Numbered from the stretch's first letter, positions 17,402 to 26,247 are shown. The stretch: DNA of 44,620 nt from JAHBNG01 sp039028975 (GCA_039028975.1 JBCCHB010000142.1:1-44620), one strand, 5' to 3'. Numbers and translations are program-made. Notes: generated by a model from the sequence alone, not told the origin.

Positions 17402-17487
17402 TTAGGAATGAGCATTAAATAAGTTGGGCATGTCATCTCGAAGGATTGAGAGATCTTATGCACAAGTTATTTAATTCCGATTCCTTA
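17402..17487. repeat. MITE-like palindromic repeat, copy B
   Basis: This is an uninterrupted copy of about 86 bp. The left arm (TAGGAATGAGCATTAAATAA) and right arm (GTTATTTAATTCCGATTCCT) are imperfect inverted repeats of each other. The interior contains a TGTCAT...GAGAGATCT core (17431-17456), a motif that recurs at 35241-35368 and 38596-38626. The right end reaches the stop codon region of the neighbouring ATPase gene. The repeat has no coding capacity. Confidence 0.7.
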
Positions 17488-19314
17488 ACTCTCTATCTCT
17501 TCAGCGTAAACCAACTCCCATCCTTTGTAAATTAAGGCCACTTTCTTAACGGGTACCTGCTCAGTGACCTGCTGAATCCGCGGATCGTTTGCGTACTGAG
17601 TCAATTGCTTGGTCGCTTCATGAATCTCTTGCTGTAGCGATTTATCAAACTTCTTGTCGTTGAACTGAGTGGCCGAGATATACTCTAACTCAATGAGGTA
17701 ACCGTACTTCATCTCAGGATATTGGAGTAAAAATGGCTCCAGATAGAGATCGACAAATCCACCACCCATCTCACGCTCTGACCAGGTGAGGAAGTAGTGT
17801 GTTATATTCAAATAGGCAATCAGGAAGCCCTGAATCACCTTTTCGCCATTGAGATGGTCACGGACTGATGCCTGTTCTTGTATTTGGGTATTGAGATACT
17901 CAAAAAATGGACGCCACTGACCGCGGTAGGCCATATCCCTCATGAGATCGGAAAGCTTCAACATATCCAATCTAAATACATCCACATCTCTGAAGCCTCT
18001 GCGAATATAGCCATACATCAAGTCTTTGATTGTGCGGTTGGGAATTCGTAATCGTGGTTGGCCTTCCACACTGCCATCAATGGATAGGAGGCCAAAGTAG
18101 TAGAGCAGTGAAATAAAATTTTCACGTTCGGTTAGCTCTTCTAATGGGAAGCTAAGATTGATGTTGGATACAGTTTCGCCTGTCTCGACAATTCTCTGAA
18201 GTTGGCTGAAGTTGCCATTTAATCTTTTATCCACGGACATAAGGTGGCGCAATTTACCATAGTCAATTCGGACGTTTTCATCGATTAAGGCGGTAGGCAA
18301 CAGGGTCTGTTCATATGCCTCATCCAAGAAGTAAAGTACCATATCCGAATTAAACATGGACGTATTCGCCCTTTGCCCAAAGCGATAGTTGCCGTACCAT
18401 ACTTTCATCAATTCCATGGTTGGCTCAATGGGTAAGCGCAGCCACTCTCCGTCTCGATAATGTTCGAGTAAACTCCGCACTTCTGCTTCTGTAAACCCAA
18501 CCATCTCATTGAAACGGGCATTTAGGCTGATGTTACGTCCGATATTAAAGCCACTGGTCACATCATCCATCGTAACGGGTGAGACACCTGTGATAAAAAG
18601 TCGGGTGAGACCTGTAATCTGACCACCGGTTGTCCCTTTCAGCAAATTAAAGAAGTGACGGAAGAAACCCGTTCCATGAGTCAAATCATGATAAGCTGAC
18701 TTGCCCTCTGTGGTTAGAATTGTGTTGGTGAAGTTGTCATACTCATCGATTAGCAGATAGATTTTAAGTCTTTTTTCGGTTGCGTAATAGAAGATGCGCC
18801 GCAACTTGGTTTCAAGGTTCTGTCCCGAAGCAATATGCTGAGTTTCGTCTTCGCTAAAGAACTGTGCATATCTGCGCAGAAAACTATCGATTTCATCACG
18901 CCCATTGGATTCAAACGACTTTTCCACCTTATCGAGGGCCGGATTGACCATGGCGAAATTGAGGAAGATGATCAGATAGCTATTTCGTTCGGTCGTGGGG
19001 TTTTGGCCGATATAAGTATCACCAAACAACTCATCAAATTCATCGGCCCGATTGACATCATAGTAGTGTTGTAAGATAGATAGCCATAACGACTTCCCCA
19101 TACGGCGCGGCCGAATGCAGAAGAGGTAAAAGGGGGCCGCTTCGATCAGGGGAATATAGTGGGTTTTGTCCACATAATAAGCGTTTTCCCGCTGCATCCG
19201 GCCAAAATCAGAGATGCCATAGGGAATACGTTTAGGTATTATGGATTGAGTCGCTACTGGATTCGCGTTATCGATGAAATCCTCCCTAGTCAGCCGACAG
19301 AGCAGTCTCGACAT
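17485..19314 (-). CDS. AAA-ATPase-like protein with C-terminal PD-(D/E)XK-like domain
   Basis: The 609-residue protein belongs to the group that fuses an AAA-ATPase-like domain (Pfam AAA-ATPase_like) to a PD-(D/E)XK-type domain (once DUF1703). The N-terminal IPYGISDFGRMQRENAYYVD is the signature of the group. The P-loop reads RPRRMGKSLW and Walker B reads IYLLIDEYDNF. Near the C-terminus FVDLYL and YGYLIELEYIS correspond to the nuclease-like core, but the usual Lys after the Glu is replaced by Glu (ELEY). Its biological role is not established; such genes occur in many copies and are often seen with mobile DNA. The only in-frame start is the ATG at 19314, which overlaps the upstream gene by 29 bases. 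Confidence 0.82.
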   Translation of the reverse strand: MSRLLCRLTREDFIDNANPVATQSIIPKRIPYGISDFGRMQRENAYYVDKTHYIPLIEAAPFYLFCIRPRRMGKSLWLSILQHYYDVNRADEFDELFGDTYIGQNPTTERNSYLIIFLNFAMVNPALDKVEKSFESNGRDEIDSFLRRYAQFFSEDETQHIASGQNLETKLRRIFYYATEKRLKIYLLIDEYDNFTNTILTTEGKSAYHDLTHGTGFFRHFFNLLKGTTGGQITGLTRLFITGVSPVTMDDVTSGFNIGRNISLNARFNEMVGFTEAEVRSLLEHYRDGEWLRLPIEPTMELMKVWYGNYRFGQRANTSMFNSDMVLYFLDEAYEQTLLPTALIDENVRIDYGKLRHLMSVDKRLNGNFSQLQRIVETGETVSNINLSFPLEELTERENFISLLYYFGLLSIDGSVEGQPRLRIPNRTIKDLMYGYIRRGFRDVDVFRLDMLKLSDLMRDMAYRGQWRPFFEYLNTQIQEQASVRDHLNGEKVIQGFLIAYLNITHYFLTWSEREMGGGFVDLYLEPFLLQYPEMKYGYLIELEYISATQFNDKKFDKSLQQEIHEATKQLTQYANDPRIQQVTEQVPVKKVALIYKGWELVYAEEIES

Positions 19315-20818
19315 CGGTTACGTGGTTCACTCCATTCTGCGGCACATTCATTACTGGATTTGTGAATCTTAGCGCTTCGTCCTTGATTCTACCACGCCGG
19401 ATCATCTTCCTATCTCGTTTATAATTTTGTGTATTGAGCCAAGGCTCCCGATCTCCTTGCTTAGGGAAGAGGTGCATGGTACGCTGCATATACCCAGAAG
19501 AGAAATCTTCGATCCAGGGCCGACTGGCCATGTTTTTATCTTGAGGCCGCAGACGAGGTACACAGTGCTTGGTCCCAAGCTTGTCCATGTGATTGATGAC
19601 GCGGCAAGCATATTCTGCCGTTAAATCAGCACGTAACGTCCAAGAAGCATTGATGTAGCCGAAGGTCATGATCAAATTGGGAACATCTGAAAACATCATC
19701 CCTTTGTACGTGTAAGTCTCGGAAAAGTCGACAGGTTTTCCATCAACGACAAAGTTGATATTTCCCATAACAACCATCTTTAGTCCAGTGGCCGTGACGA
19801 TAATATCGGCTTCAAGCTCTTGGCCTGATTTGAGCAGGATACCTTTGCCTGTAAAGCGCTCGATATGATCAGTTACCACAGATGCTTTGCCAGACTTGAT
19901 GGCTGTGAAGAGATCACCATTAGGGACTAGGCAGAGGCGCTGATCCCAAGGATTGTAGCTCGGGGTAAAGTGAGTCTCAATGTCATAGTCAGGGCTAAGT
20001 TGGCCGCGCACACCCTTGAGCAGATCTTCTTTGCACTTCTCTGGTTCCTTGCGGGTACGATTATAGAAGTAATCAGTAAAAGTCACGTTGCGCCACCGCA
20101 TAATGGCGTAGGCGACTTTGGATGGCAGGTATTTACGCAGCTTATGAGCAAGTGGGTCCTCATCAGGGCGCACAGCCATATAGGTCGGTGAACGCTGCAG
20201 CATAGTGACATGCTCAACGTCATCGGAGATAGACGGAATAATGGTCACTGCCGTTGCGCCTGAACCGATCACAACGACCTTTTTCCCCTGATAATCCAGA
20301 TCCTCGGGCCACTTCTGGGGGTGGATAATTTGACCCTGAAAGTCTTCTCTGCCTTGGAAGTCTGGGGAGTGCCCCCCTTTGTAGCTGTAATAACCAGAAC
20401 ACATGAGTAGAAAATTACAGCTTAGCTGGACTGTCTCGCCTGTCTCTTTCAGGGTCGCCTCAATGGTCCACGTGGAATCCGCGCTAGACCACTTGGCTTC
20501 TTCCACCATATGATTATAGCGGATTTGCTTGTCGATACCATTCTCTACAGCCGTTTCCGTTACGTACTTAAGGATAGCTGGGCCATCTGCAATATCCTTG
20601 GCTTCCTTCCAGGGCTTGAAGTTATAGCCCAATGTGTACATGTCACTATCAGAGCGGATACCAGGATAACGGAAGAGATCCCACGTGCCGCCCAATGCCT
20701 TTCGCCCCTCCAGAATTACATAGCTTTTTCCGGGACAGTTCTCTTGCAGGTGGTAGGCTGCACCGATGCCGGACAGTCCCGCGCCGACGATGATTACATC
20801 GAAGTGTTCGGTATTCAT
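19286..20818 (-). CDS. EthA-like Baeyer-Villiger (flavin) monooxygenase
   Basis: The 510-residue FAD- and NADPH-dependent monooxygenase inserts an oxygen next to a ketone carbonyl, or oxidises sulfur compounds. The FAD-binding GAGLSG lies at residues 12-17 and the NADPH-binding GSGATA at 185-190. Between them is the Baeyer-Villiger fingerprint FxGxxxHxxxW (Phe160, Gly162, His166, Trp170). The whole length resembles mycobacterial EthA, including YPGIRSDSDMYTLG, YNPWDQRLCLVPNGDLF and KQGDREPW. The ATG at 20818 is chosen because AAGGAG precedes it. An open frame extends to 20977 but has no family similarity. A zinc alcohol dehydrogenase lies upstream in the same direction, which is chemically sensible (alcohol to ketone to ester), though a dispersed repeat separates them. 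Confidence 0.92.
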   Translation of the reverse strand: MNTEHFDVIIVGAGLSGIGAAYHLQENCPGKSYVILEGRKALGGTWDLFRYPGIRSDSDMYTLGYNFKPWKEAKDIADGPAILKYVTETAVENGIDKQIRYNHMVEEAKWSSADSTWTIEATLKETGETVQLSCNFLLMCSGYYSYKGGHSPDFQGREDFQGQIIHPQKWPEDLDYQGKKVVVIGSGATAVTIIPSISDDVEHVTMLQRSPTYMAVRPDEDPLAHKLRKYLPSKVAYAIMRWRNVTFTDYFYNRTRKEPEKCKEDLLKGVRGQLSPDYDIETHFTPSYNPWDQRLCLVPNGDLFTAIKSGKASVVTDHIERFTGKGILLKSGQELEADIIVTATGLKMVVMGNINFVVDGKPVDFSETYTYKGMMFSDVPNLIMTFGYINASWTLRADLTAEYACRVINHMDKLGTKHCVPRLRPQDKNMASRPWIEDFSSGYMQRTMHLFPKQGDREPWLNTQNYKRDRKMIRRGRIKDEALRFTNPVMNVPQNGVNHVTDVETALSAD

Positions 20819-20920
20819 AAATTGACTCCTTGAATGGCTTGGGTCACCCGTATTTTGCGTAAGGCGAATGATACACTCAGGCTCTGCACAAACAACAGTT
20901 TTTCTTTCAAGTAGCAATGT

Positions 20921-21005
20921 TATACTGCGGTCGATTTGGAAACCATAGTTTTCCCTCGCTGGACCAGAGTAACCCAACCACGGTTTTCAAACGGAGCTGA
21001 GTATA
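20921..21005. repeat. Dispersed 85-bp palindromic repeat, copy 2
   Basis: Same ends and length as the copy at 9129-9214 (starts TATACTGCGGTCGATTTGGA, ends GGAGCTGAGTATA). The arms are imperfect inverted repeats. It lies between the monooxygenase and the alcohol dehydrogenase. Confidence 0.7.
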
Positions 21006-21062
21006 ATTTATCATGACCGCCAGTATACCACAATCCCTGTTGCCCAGCGGGTAGGGACGGGA

Positions 21063-22142
21063 TCATGTAACGTCAATCATCACTTTCACGACATTGTCTT
21101 GATAGTTAGAATTCATGGCAAATGCCTCTGGTGCTTTCTCTAAGGGAAAGCGATGGCTGATAATGCCATTTAAATCCACTTTGCCCGATGCGGCCAGTTG
21201 AATCGAACGGGGATAGGTATGCTTCATACGGCGCGCCATGCGGATGGTTAATCCTTTGCGGCGTGCAGTTGAATGTCTGAGGGCCATATCGTCGGAGCCA
21301 GGAATACCAACCAAGACAAGCCTTGCTCCCAACCTCGCCATCTCTCCAGCTTGCTGTATGGAGTGGTCAGCCCAAGCTGCTTCTATGGCAATGTCCACAC
21401 CCCGACCGCCAGTGGCATTGCGTACAAAGGAGGCCGGATCGTTCTGGTCGCAGTTAACCGTTATTGCCCCGTACTCTTCTGCCCGTTCTAAGCGCCAGTC
21501 AAACTTGTCGCTGACAAAAATAGGGTCAGCACCAGAGACTCTAGCCAGTTGCAAAATATAGAGGCCAATGGCTCCAGCCCCCAGGATAGCCACGCTGTTG
21601 GCCACCTTGATCTTGGCCAGATCGATGGCATGGAGGGCAACACCCAGAGGTTCTAGTAAGGCTGCGCCAGCATCGTCAACGGAATCAGGGACAGGAAAGC
21701 AGGTATGAGCAGGTACATGCATATATTCACTCAGGCTGCCATCGTCTGGGAAGAGGCCACAAAAGTGGAGGCGGTGGCAGAGGTTGGGGTGACCATGCTC
21801 GCACATCTCACAGCGACCACAAGGCTGGGCTGGATCCACAGCGACCCGTTGCCCAACTTCCAGAGGCTCAAAGTGACCGCCCCATACAGGTTGAGTCCCA
21901 TCTTGGGGGCCGATGACTTCGATTACACCACCAAATTCATGACCGATTGTAATAGGGGCTTTGGCGACTGTATCCCCAATACGACCATCTTGGTACGTAT
22001 GCAGATCGCTGCCGCAGATGCCAACAGCTTTCACACGCAAAAGCACCTCCCCAGGGCCTGGTTTTCCGGGATGAGGGACTTTGTCCATGCGCAGATCCTC
22101 GGGTCCGTAGAGACGCGCAGCTTTCATGGTATGCTCTGTCAC
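21063..22142 (-). CDS. Zinc-dependent medium-chain alcohol dehydrogenase (threonine/sorbitol dehydrogenase type)
   Basis: The 359-residue NAD(P)-dependent dehydrogenase of the MDR superfamily oxidises a secondary alcohol or polyol. Catalytic zinc ligands are in VGICGSDLHTY and GHEFGG. The structural zinc lobe is PCGRCEMCEHGHPNLC, with all four cysteines. The nucleotide-binding loop is ILGAGAIGLYILQLA. The start is a GTG at 22142, favoured by AAAGGA nine bases upstream; the ATG five codons later lies too far from it. Substrate cannot be given. It is the first gene in a minus-strand pair with the monooxygenase. Confidence 0.9.
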   Translation of the reverse strand: MTEHTMKAARLYGPEDLRMDKVPHPGKPGPGEVLLRVKAVGICGSDLHTYQDGRIGDTVAKAPITIGHEFGGVIEVIGPQDGTQPVWGGHFEPLEVGQRVAVDPAQPCGRCEMCEHGHPNLCHRLHFCGLFPDDGSLSEYMHVPAHTCFPVPDSVDDAGAALLEPLGVALHAIDLAKIKVANSVAILGAGAIGLYILQLARVSGADPIFVSDKFDWRLERAEEYGAITVNCDQNDPASFVRNATGGRGVDIAIEAAWADHSIQQAGEMARLGARLVLVGIPGSDDMALRHSTARRKGLTIRMARRMKHTYPRSIQLAASGKVDLNGIISHRFPLEKAPEAFAMNSNYQDNVVKVMIDVT

Positions 22143-22172
22143 AATTGTTGTTCCTTTAGAGATACTTTATTC

Positions 22173-23837
22173 TTACGATTTATCTTCGTCTACCGAATCT
22201 AGCTGACGGCCTCGCTTTCGCCAGAATGGAATACCTACCAATGCAGCCAATGAAATCGCCCCAATCACACCAACGGCAACAATAATATCCCTGATGGGTC
22301 GAATAAGGCGCATTGGCAGCGAGAGCGTCTGTTTCACGTTGGTTCTGGCAGCGCTGATACTATTTTGCACTTGCGTTAGTCGATTCCGGACGTCTGGAAT
22401 GGTGGTCGGTTGGTCGGTTGGCAGTTGGTCGGTTGTCGGTGAGTCGGTTCTCGGTGAGTCGGTTGTCGGTGAGTCGGTTGTCGGTTGGTCGGTTGTCGGT
22501 TGGTTGGTTGTCGGTGAGTCGGTTGTCGGTGAGTCGGTTCTCGGTTGGTCAGTTGTCGGTGAGTCGGTTCTCGGTTGGTTGGTTGTCGGTGAGTCGGTTG
22601 TCGGTGAGTCGGTTCTCAGTGAGTCGGTTCTCGGTGAGTCGGGACGAAATTTTTCAAGAGAAGACTCAAAGGTACGCAGTGGGCTTTTGGCTCGTTTGTA
22701 GAGGCTAGACAGACGTATGCGCAGGTTAGAAGCGGATTGGCGCATACCAATAGGCTGGGATGGTTCAACCATTGCGGGGTCCACGTTTTCTACCTCAAAT
22801 TCGATAGGAACCGATCTTTGGCGTGGTGGCAATTCATCGATTGTATATGTAACAGATCTTTCTTGTGGCTCTCGCTCACCAGTGCCATTTTGTGCGATAG
22901 GTGAGGAAGAGTGGATAGTATCCAAAGAAGTAGCTTGGTCATGTTTAAAGAGTTCATTGTCCTGCTGGCCTTGCGCCCATGCTGTTCCATAAAGTTGGCA
23001 GTATACATATGTAAACTCAGCACCCAAGAAGAAAATTTGTGCGGAATAGTAGACCCAAAGCAAGATAATCACGATTGCACTAGCCGCGCCAAACATGGTA
23101 GACGTGTAGCTATAACCAAAATACCAGCTAATCAGGAGCCTGGTTATGGAAATGAGCAGTGCTGTTGCCGCAGCACCAATCCAAACATCTTGCCAAGCAA
23201 TCGTTACATTTGGGACAAATTTGTAAATTAATGCAAAGAGAATGGTGAAGAGCATGAAGACCAATATTAGATATCCCCATGTTGCATAGCCTGTACCCCA
23301 GTTCAGAGAAAGGGCAAGCCATTCCATACCATTTGTAAACCAACTAGCGACAAACAATCCACAGATAATCAGGAGGCTACCAATCAGAACCATCAGAACT
23401 GCTTGCAACCGTTCTATGATAACTTGCCCCAATCCCACATCCTGTGCGAGTGGTACACCCCAAATCTGATTGAGTACGATTTTCAGCTCGACAAAGAAGC
23501 TACTTGCACCATAAAGCAGAGCAATGAGGAAGCTCGCCGTCACCCACCAAGCTGCTGATGAGGGCAGAACATTGTTTAAAAGGGTCTGCACCAAAATTGT
23601 GGTCTCAGGATTCTGGGTGAAGGAGCTTACCTGGGCCAAAACCTGGGCCTCGGCATCTTCCTGCTGATAGATGAGCTTCATAGCTTCTATCGATAAGAGC
23701 AGGATTGGAGCTAACGCAAAGAGGGCATAAAAAGCCAATACAGCTGCATGGCGTGGAATATTGTCGTTATACCATTTTTCAAAGATCATCTGGAGCATAT
23801 CGCCGACAGTTGGCAACTTGGCATGATCATTGGTCAC
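22173..23837 (-). CDS. YihY/BrkB-family membrane protein with a pentapeptide-repeat cytoplasmic tail
   Basis: The 554-residue integral membrane protein of the YihY family (often mislabelled ribonuclease BN) has an unknown molecular function. The family domain (about residues 1-285) has roughly six membrane segments (e.g. HAAVLAFYALFALAPILLLS, ASAIVIILLWVYYSAQIFFL, then GAEFTYVYC). A hydrophilic region follows. About 16 tandem repeats of [T/R]T[D/N][S/Q]P fill about residues 400-478, and one more hydrophobic segment lies near the C-terminus (IIVAVGVIGAISLAALVGIP). The repeat is a 15-bp minisatellite, so the tail length may vary. The start is a GTG preceded by AGAGGG. It is transcribed away from the ECF sigma gene. 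Confidence 0.88.
   Translation of the reverse strand: MTNDHAKLPTVGDMLQMIFEKWYNDNIPRHAAVLAFYALFALAPILLLSIEAMKLIYQQEDAEAQVLAQVSSFTQNPETTILVQTLLNNVLPSSAAWWVTASFLIALLYGASSFFVELKIVLNQIWGVPLAQDVGLGQVIIERLQAVLMVLIGSLLIICGLFVASWFTNGMEWLALSLNWGTGYATWGYLILVFMLFTILFALIYKFVPNVTIAWQDVWIGAAATALLISITRLLISWYFGYSYTSTMFGAASAIVIILLWVYYSAQIFFLGAEFTYVYCQLYGTAWAQGQQDNELFKHDQATSLDTIHSSSPIAQNGTGEREPQERSVTYTIDELPPRQRSVPIEFEVENVDPAMVEPSQPIGMRQSASNLRIRLSSLYKRAKSPLRTFESSLEKFRPDSPRTDSLRTDSPTTDSPTTNQPRTDSPTTDQPRTDSPTTDSPTTNQPTTDQPTTDSPTTDSPRTDSPTTDQLPTDQPTTIPDVRNRLTQVQNSISAARTNVKQTLSLPMRLIRPIRDIIVAVGVIGAISLAALVGIPFWRKRGRQLDSVDEDKS
22401..22642. repeat. 15-bp minisatellite inside the YihY-family gene
   Basis: About 16 tandem 15-bp units built from GTCGGTTGTCGGTGA-type sequence with C/T and G/T variants. 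They stay in frame and encode the proline-rich pentapeptide tail. No spacers are present, so it is not a CRISPR array. Confidence 0.9.
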
Positions 23838-24054
23838 GATTAGCCCTCTTTTCGAATCGCTTTTTCACCGCAGAAAAAAAACATTTTGGAAATGCAATCA
23901 AACTGGTCCCTTATTCGTCTACTTAGACGAGGATACATTTTCTATTGCACCCCACTATGTTTGAAAATAGTGCCAAATCACTTAGAGATGGCTGGAAAAG
24001 GTCCTTTATGAGATGTAAAACCAGTATAGCATAAACTAAATTTACACACATCAT

Positions 24055-24522
24055 ATGACAAGTATTTCGGATGAATTTGACGAATTGCTTCATCGGGGCT
24101 ATCGATATTCACTATCACTTACCCACAATAGTGAAATGGCCCAGGACATTCTGCAAGAGGCCTGCTTAAAGATTAGCCGGCGTGGTGGCCCATGGAATGT
24201 ACGCTATCTGGTTACAACGATCCGTAACACGTATATTGATCAGTATCGTCGGGCCTCAAAGCTGCACTTTATCCCCTTGGACGATGCAGATCTAGTCGAT
24301 GATATTGACATTACTCTTCACCTAGTCGACCCACAATTAGAGCTTGCCTTGGCACAATTGCGCGATGAAGAACGGGAGCTGCTCTACCTTTCTGCAGTAG
24401 AGGGATATTCGGCCAGTGAAATTGCCAAACACACCAAACGCCCAAGAGGAACTATTTTGAGTGCGCTCCATCGCGCCAAAAAGAAACTACAAAAGCTGTT
24501 GATAGAATATGTAAGCGAGTGA
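24055..24522 (+). CDS. ECF-type RNA polymerase sigma factor
   Basis: The 155-residue sigma-70 family factor contains only regions 2 and 4, as in extracytoplasmic-function sigmas. Region 2 (about residues 5-65) includes QDILQEACLKI and YLVTTIRNTYIDQYRRASK. Region 4 (about 105-150) includes LRDEERELLYLSAVEGYSA and the helix-turn-helix EIAKHTKRPRGTILSALHRA. It probably directs transcription of envelope-related genes; the redox genes downstream are natural candidates. The next gene encodes a membrane protein that may be its anti-sigma factor. The start is the ATG at 24055, in an AT-rich leader shared with the divergent YihY gene. Confidence 0.88.
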   Translation: MTSISDEFDELLHRGYRYSLSLTHNSEMAQDILQEACLKISRRGGPWNVRYLVTTIRNTYIDQYRRASKLHFIPLDDADLVDDIDITLHLVDPQLELALAQLRDEERELLYLSAVEGYSASEIAKHTKRPRGTILSALHRAKKKLQKLLIEYVSE

Positions 24523-24536
24523 GAAGGGGGAGAATA

Positions 24537-25154
24537 ATGAATGATAGCCTGGACCCACTAGAAGATCGCATCCAGCGATACTACTCAACCCAATCCCTGC
24601 CACCGGATGCATTGGTTGATCTTAAGCAGCTAATTAGCCATACCGAACCGGTTCTCAATACACCGCGGCAGTGGATATTTGTTCGGATGAAACCGGCTGC
24701 TATGCTTGCCGCAACGATAGTGGTGCTCCTTTGTGTGAGCCTGGCGACTTTTGTCGTCCGACAGCAGACTGATAACCGAAAGGTAGAAAAGATAGCGGCT
24801 GAAATCGCGCTGAATCATGCTAAGCAGTTTGATTCCGAATTTTTTACAGTGAGCATCCCTAGTCTTTCCCAAACCATGCCATTATTAGACTTTGCTCCGG
24901 TACATCCTAGGCGATTACGACTGCAAGAGTACAACATCAATGGGGCACGATATTGCACTATTGAAGACACCATTGCTGTGCAGGTACGGTTAGCCGATCA
25001 GGATCAGCTTACCTATACGCTTTATGAATTTAGAGCGTTTGATTCATTTCGGCTTGAAAGTGAACGAATGATTCTGATCGACAATATTCAAGTCACGCTA
25101 TGGCAGGAAGGTGAGATCATCATGGGCTTAGCCTATAGAGTCGACCAGATTTGA
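24537..25154 (+). CDS. Single-pass membrane protein, candidate anti-sigma factor
   Basis: The 205-residue protein has a cytoplasmic N-terminus of about 60 residues and one membrane segment (MLAATIVVLLCVSLATFVV, about 61-79). An outside domain of about 120 residues follows. It follows the ECF sigma gene by 14 bases, an arrangement typical of sigma/anti-sigma pairs. No zinc-binding HxxxCxxC motif is seen, so the assignment rests on position and topology. The ATG at 24537 with AAGGGGG upstream is preferred to the GTG at 24519 that overlaps the sigma gene. Confidence 0.6.
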   Translation: MNDSLDPLEDRIQRYYSTQSLPPDALVDLKQLISHTEPVLNTPRQWIFVRMKPAAMLAATIVVLLCVSLATFVVRQQTDNRKVEKIAAEIALNHAKQFDSEFFTVSIPSLSQTMPLLDFAPVHPRRLRLQEYNINGARYCTIEDTIAVQVRLADQDQLTYTLYEFRAFDSFRLESERMILIDNIQVTLWQEGEIIMGLAYRVDQI

Positions 25155-25282
25155 AAACAAGCGCTCTATAGGCTTTCTAGGATCTGAGATTGGATTCGAA
25201 CGGATTCTCAGAGTGGATTTACGCTCCGAATCAGTAAGAGCCATGGATACTCTGTAGAGTACAAATCATAAAGGAGCATGCG

Positions 25283-26227
25283 ATGGCATCAACAATCAGT
25301 AACCCGGTAGGACAATCTGTATCAGATAAGGGTCGGGGTGAGCCAATCACCCAGGACGAGACAACATCCGTTTCCAGGGCTACGATTCTTTTTCATTCAC
25401 TCGCATTCGTTGTTGGATTTGGGGTTATCTTCACCTTGCTTGGTTCGGCAGCGGGTCTATTGGGTCGCAGCTTATTCGAATATCAGATAATCATTCAGCA
25501 AGTTGGTGCAGTTCTGTTGCTCCTTTTTGGCCTAACAACCATGGGGGCTTTTCGCTGGCTAGCCACCTTCGTGACTAATCAAGTGGATCTGAAGGCCAAT
25601 CCAGCCGCATCGGCACTCGTCAGCTTTTGCAATTTCTTGAATACACTGCTCTATACGGAACGCCGCGTAACTGAGATGCATGAGATCAATCGTGGGTGGG
25701 GGTACGCGAGTAGTTTTGCCATCGGCGTTAGCTTTAGTGCGGGGTGGGTTCCCTGTATTGGCCCTATTTTGGCCAGCATTCTTTTCCTTGCTAGTGATAG
25801 TGCGACAGCAGGGCAAGGCGCAGCACTACTAGCTGTATATAGCTTGGGGCTGGGAATTCCCTTTCTCATCACAGGTTTAGCCTTCAGCACAGTAACCAAT
25901 TTTTTACGAAAGCTGAATCGGTATATGAATGCTGTCAGCATCATCAGTGGAATTTTTATGATACTCATCGCTTACTACTTATGGACAAACCAACTTGTCA
26001 TGCTAACCACCCAATTTGGCTTCTTAAACGAACTTGTTTTTGTTATGGAAGATTGGGTATCTAGTTCATTTGGTTTCTCTGGTCTAAATACGTCTAATAC
26101 AAGCGTTGTGAGTGCTGCACCACTCGCTCTATTGGCTGGCATTATTAGCTTTGTTAGCCCCTGTGTCCTTCCCCTTGTTCCGGCTTACATTGGTTACTTA
26201 AGCGGCGCATCCCTAAACAATGCCTAA
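25283..26227 (+). CDS. ccdA: CcdA-type thiol-disulfide membrane transporter, circularly permuted
   Basis: The 314-residue membrane protein of the CcdA/DsbD family moves reducing power from cytoplasmic thioredoxin to outside thiol proteins. The two redox cysteines are Cys158 (SAGWVPCIGPILAS) and Cys294 (SFVSPCVLPLVPAYIGYLSG). In ordinary CcdA the SPCVLPLVPAY hairpin is the first membrane segment. Here the protein begins with what is normally the second segment (LFHSLAFVVGFGVIFTLLG), and the first one is at the very end, 20 residues from the C-terminus. Six segments remain in total. AAGGAG 8 bases before the ATG makes the start firm, and the upstream 128 bases hold no missing hairpin. It is followed by the DUF255 and TlpA-like lipoprotein genes. 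Confidence 0.88.
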   Translation: MASTISNPVGQSVSDKGRGEPITQDETTSVSRATILFHSLAFVVGFGVIFTLLGSAAGLLGRSLFEYQIIIQQVGAVLLLLFGLTTMGAFRWLATFVTNQVDLKANPAASALVSFCNFLNTLLYTERRVTEMHEINRGWGYASSFAIGVSFSAGWVPCIGPILASILFLASDSATAGQGAALLAVYSLGLGIPFLITGLAFSTVTNFLRKLNRYMNAVSIISGIFMILIAYYLWTNQLVMLTTQFGFLNELVFVMEDWVSSSFGFSGLNTSNTSVVSAAPLALLAGIISFVSPCVLPLVPAYIGYLSGASLNNA

Positions 26228-26247
26228 CAAACAAAAGTAAGAACCCT

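Noticed and set aside
20819..20977. N-terminal extension of the monooxygenase
   Set aside because: The extra 53 codons have no family similarity, whereas the ATG at 20818 has AAGGAG and is followed directly by the FAD-binding motif.
22401..22642. Possible CRISPR array
   Set aside because: The repeats are directly adjacent 15-bp units without spacers and lie inside a coding frame.
22294..22708. Two plus-strand frames rich in Ser, Val and Gly opposite the YihY gene tail
   Set aside because: They arise from the other strand of the 15-bp minisatellite; the minus-strand frame belongs to a recognisable family.
25183..25212. Short stem TCTGAGA/TCTCAGA before ccdA as a terminator
   Set aside because: Only 7 bp with a long loop and no T-run; too weak to call.
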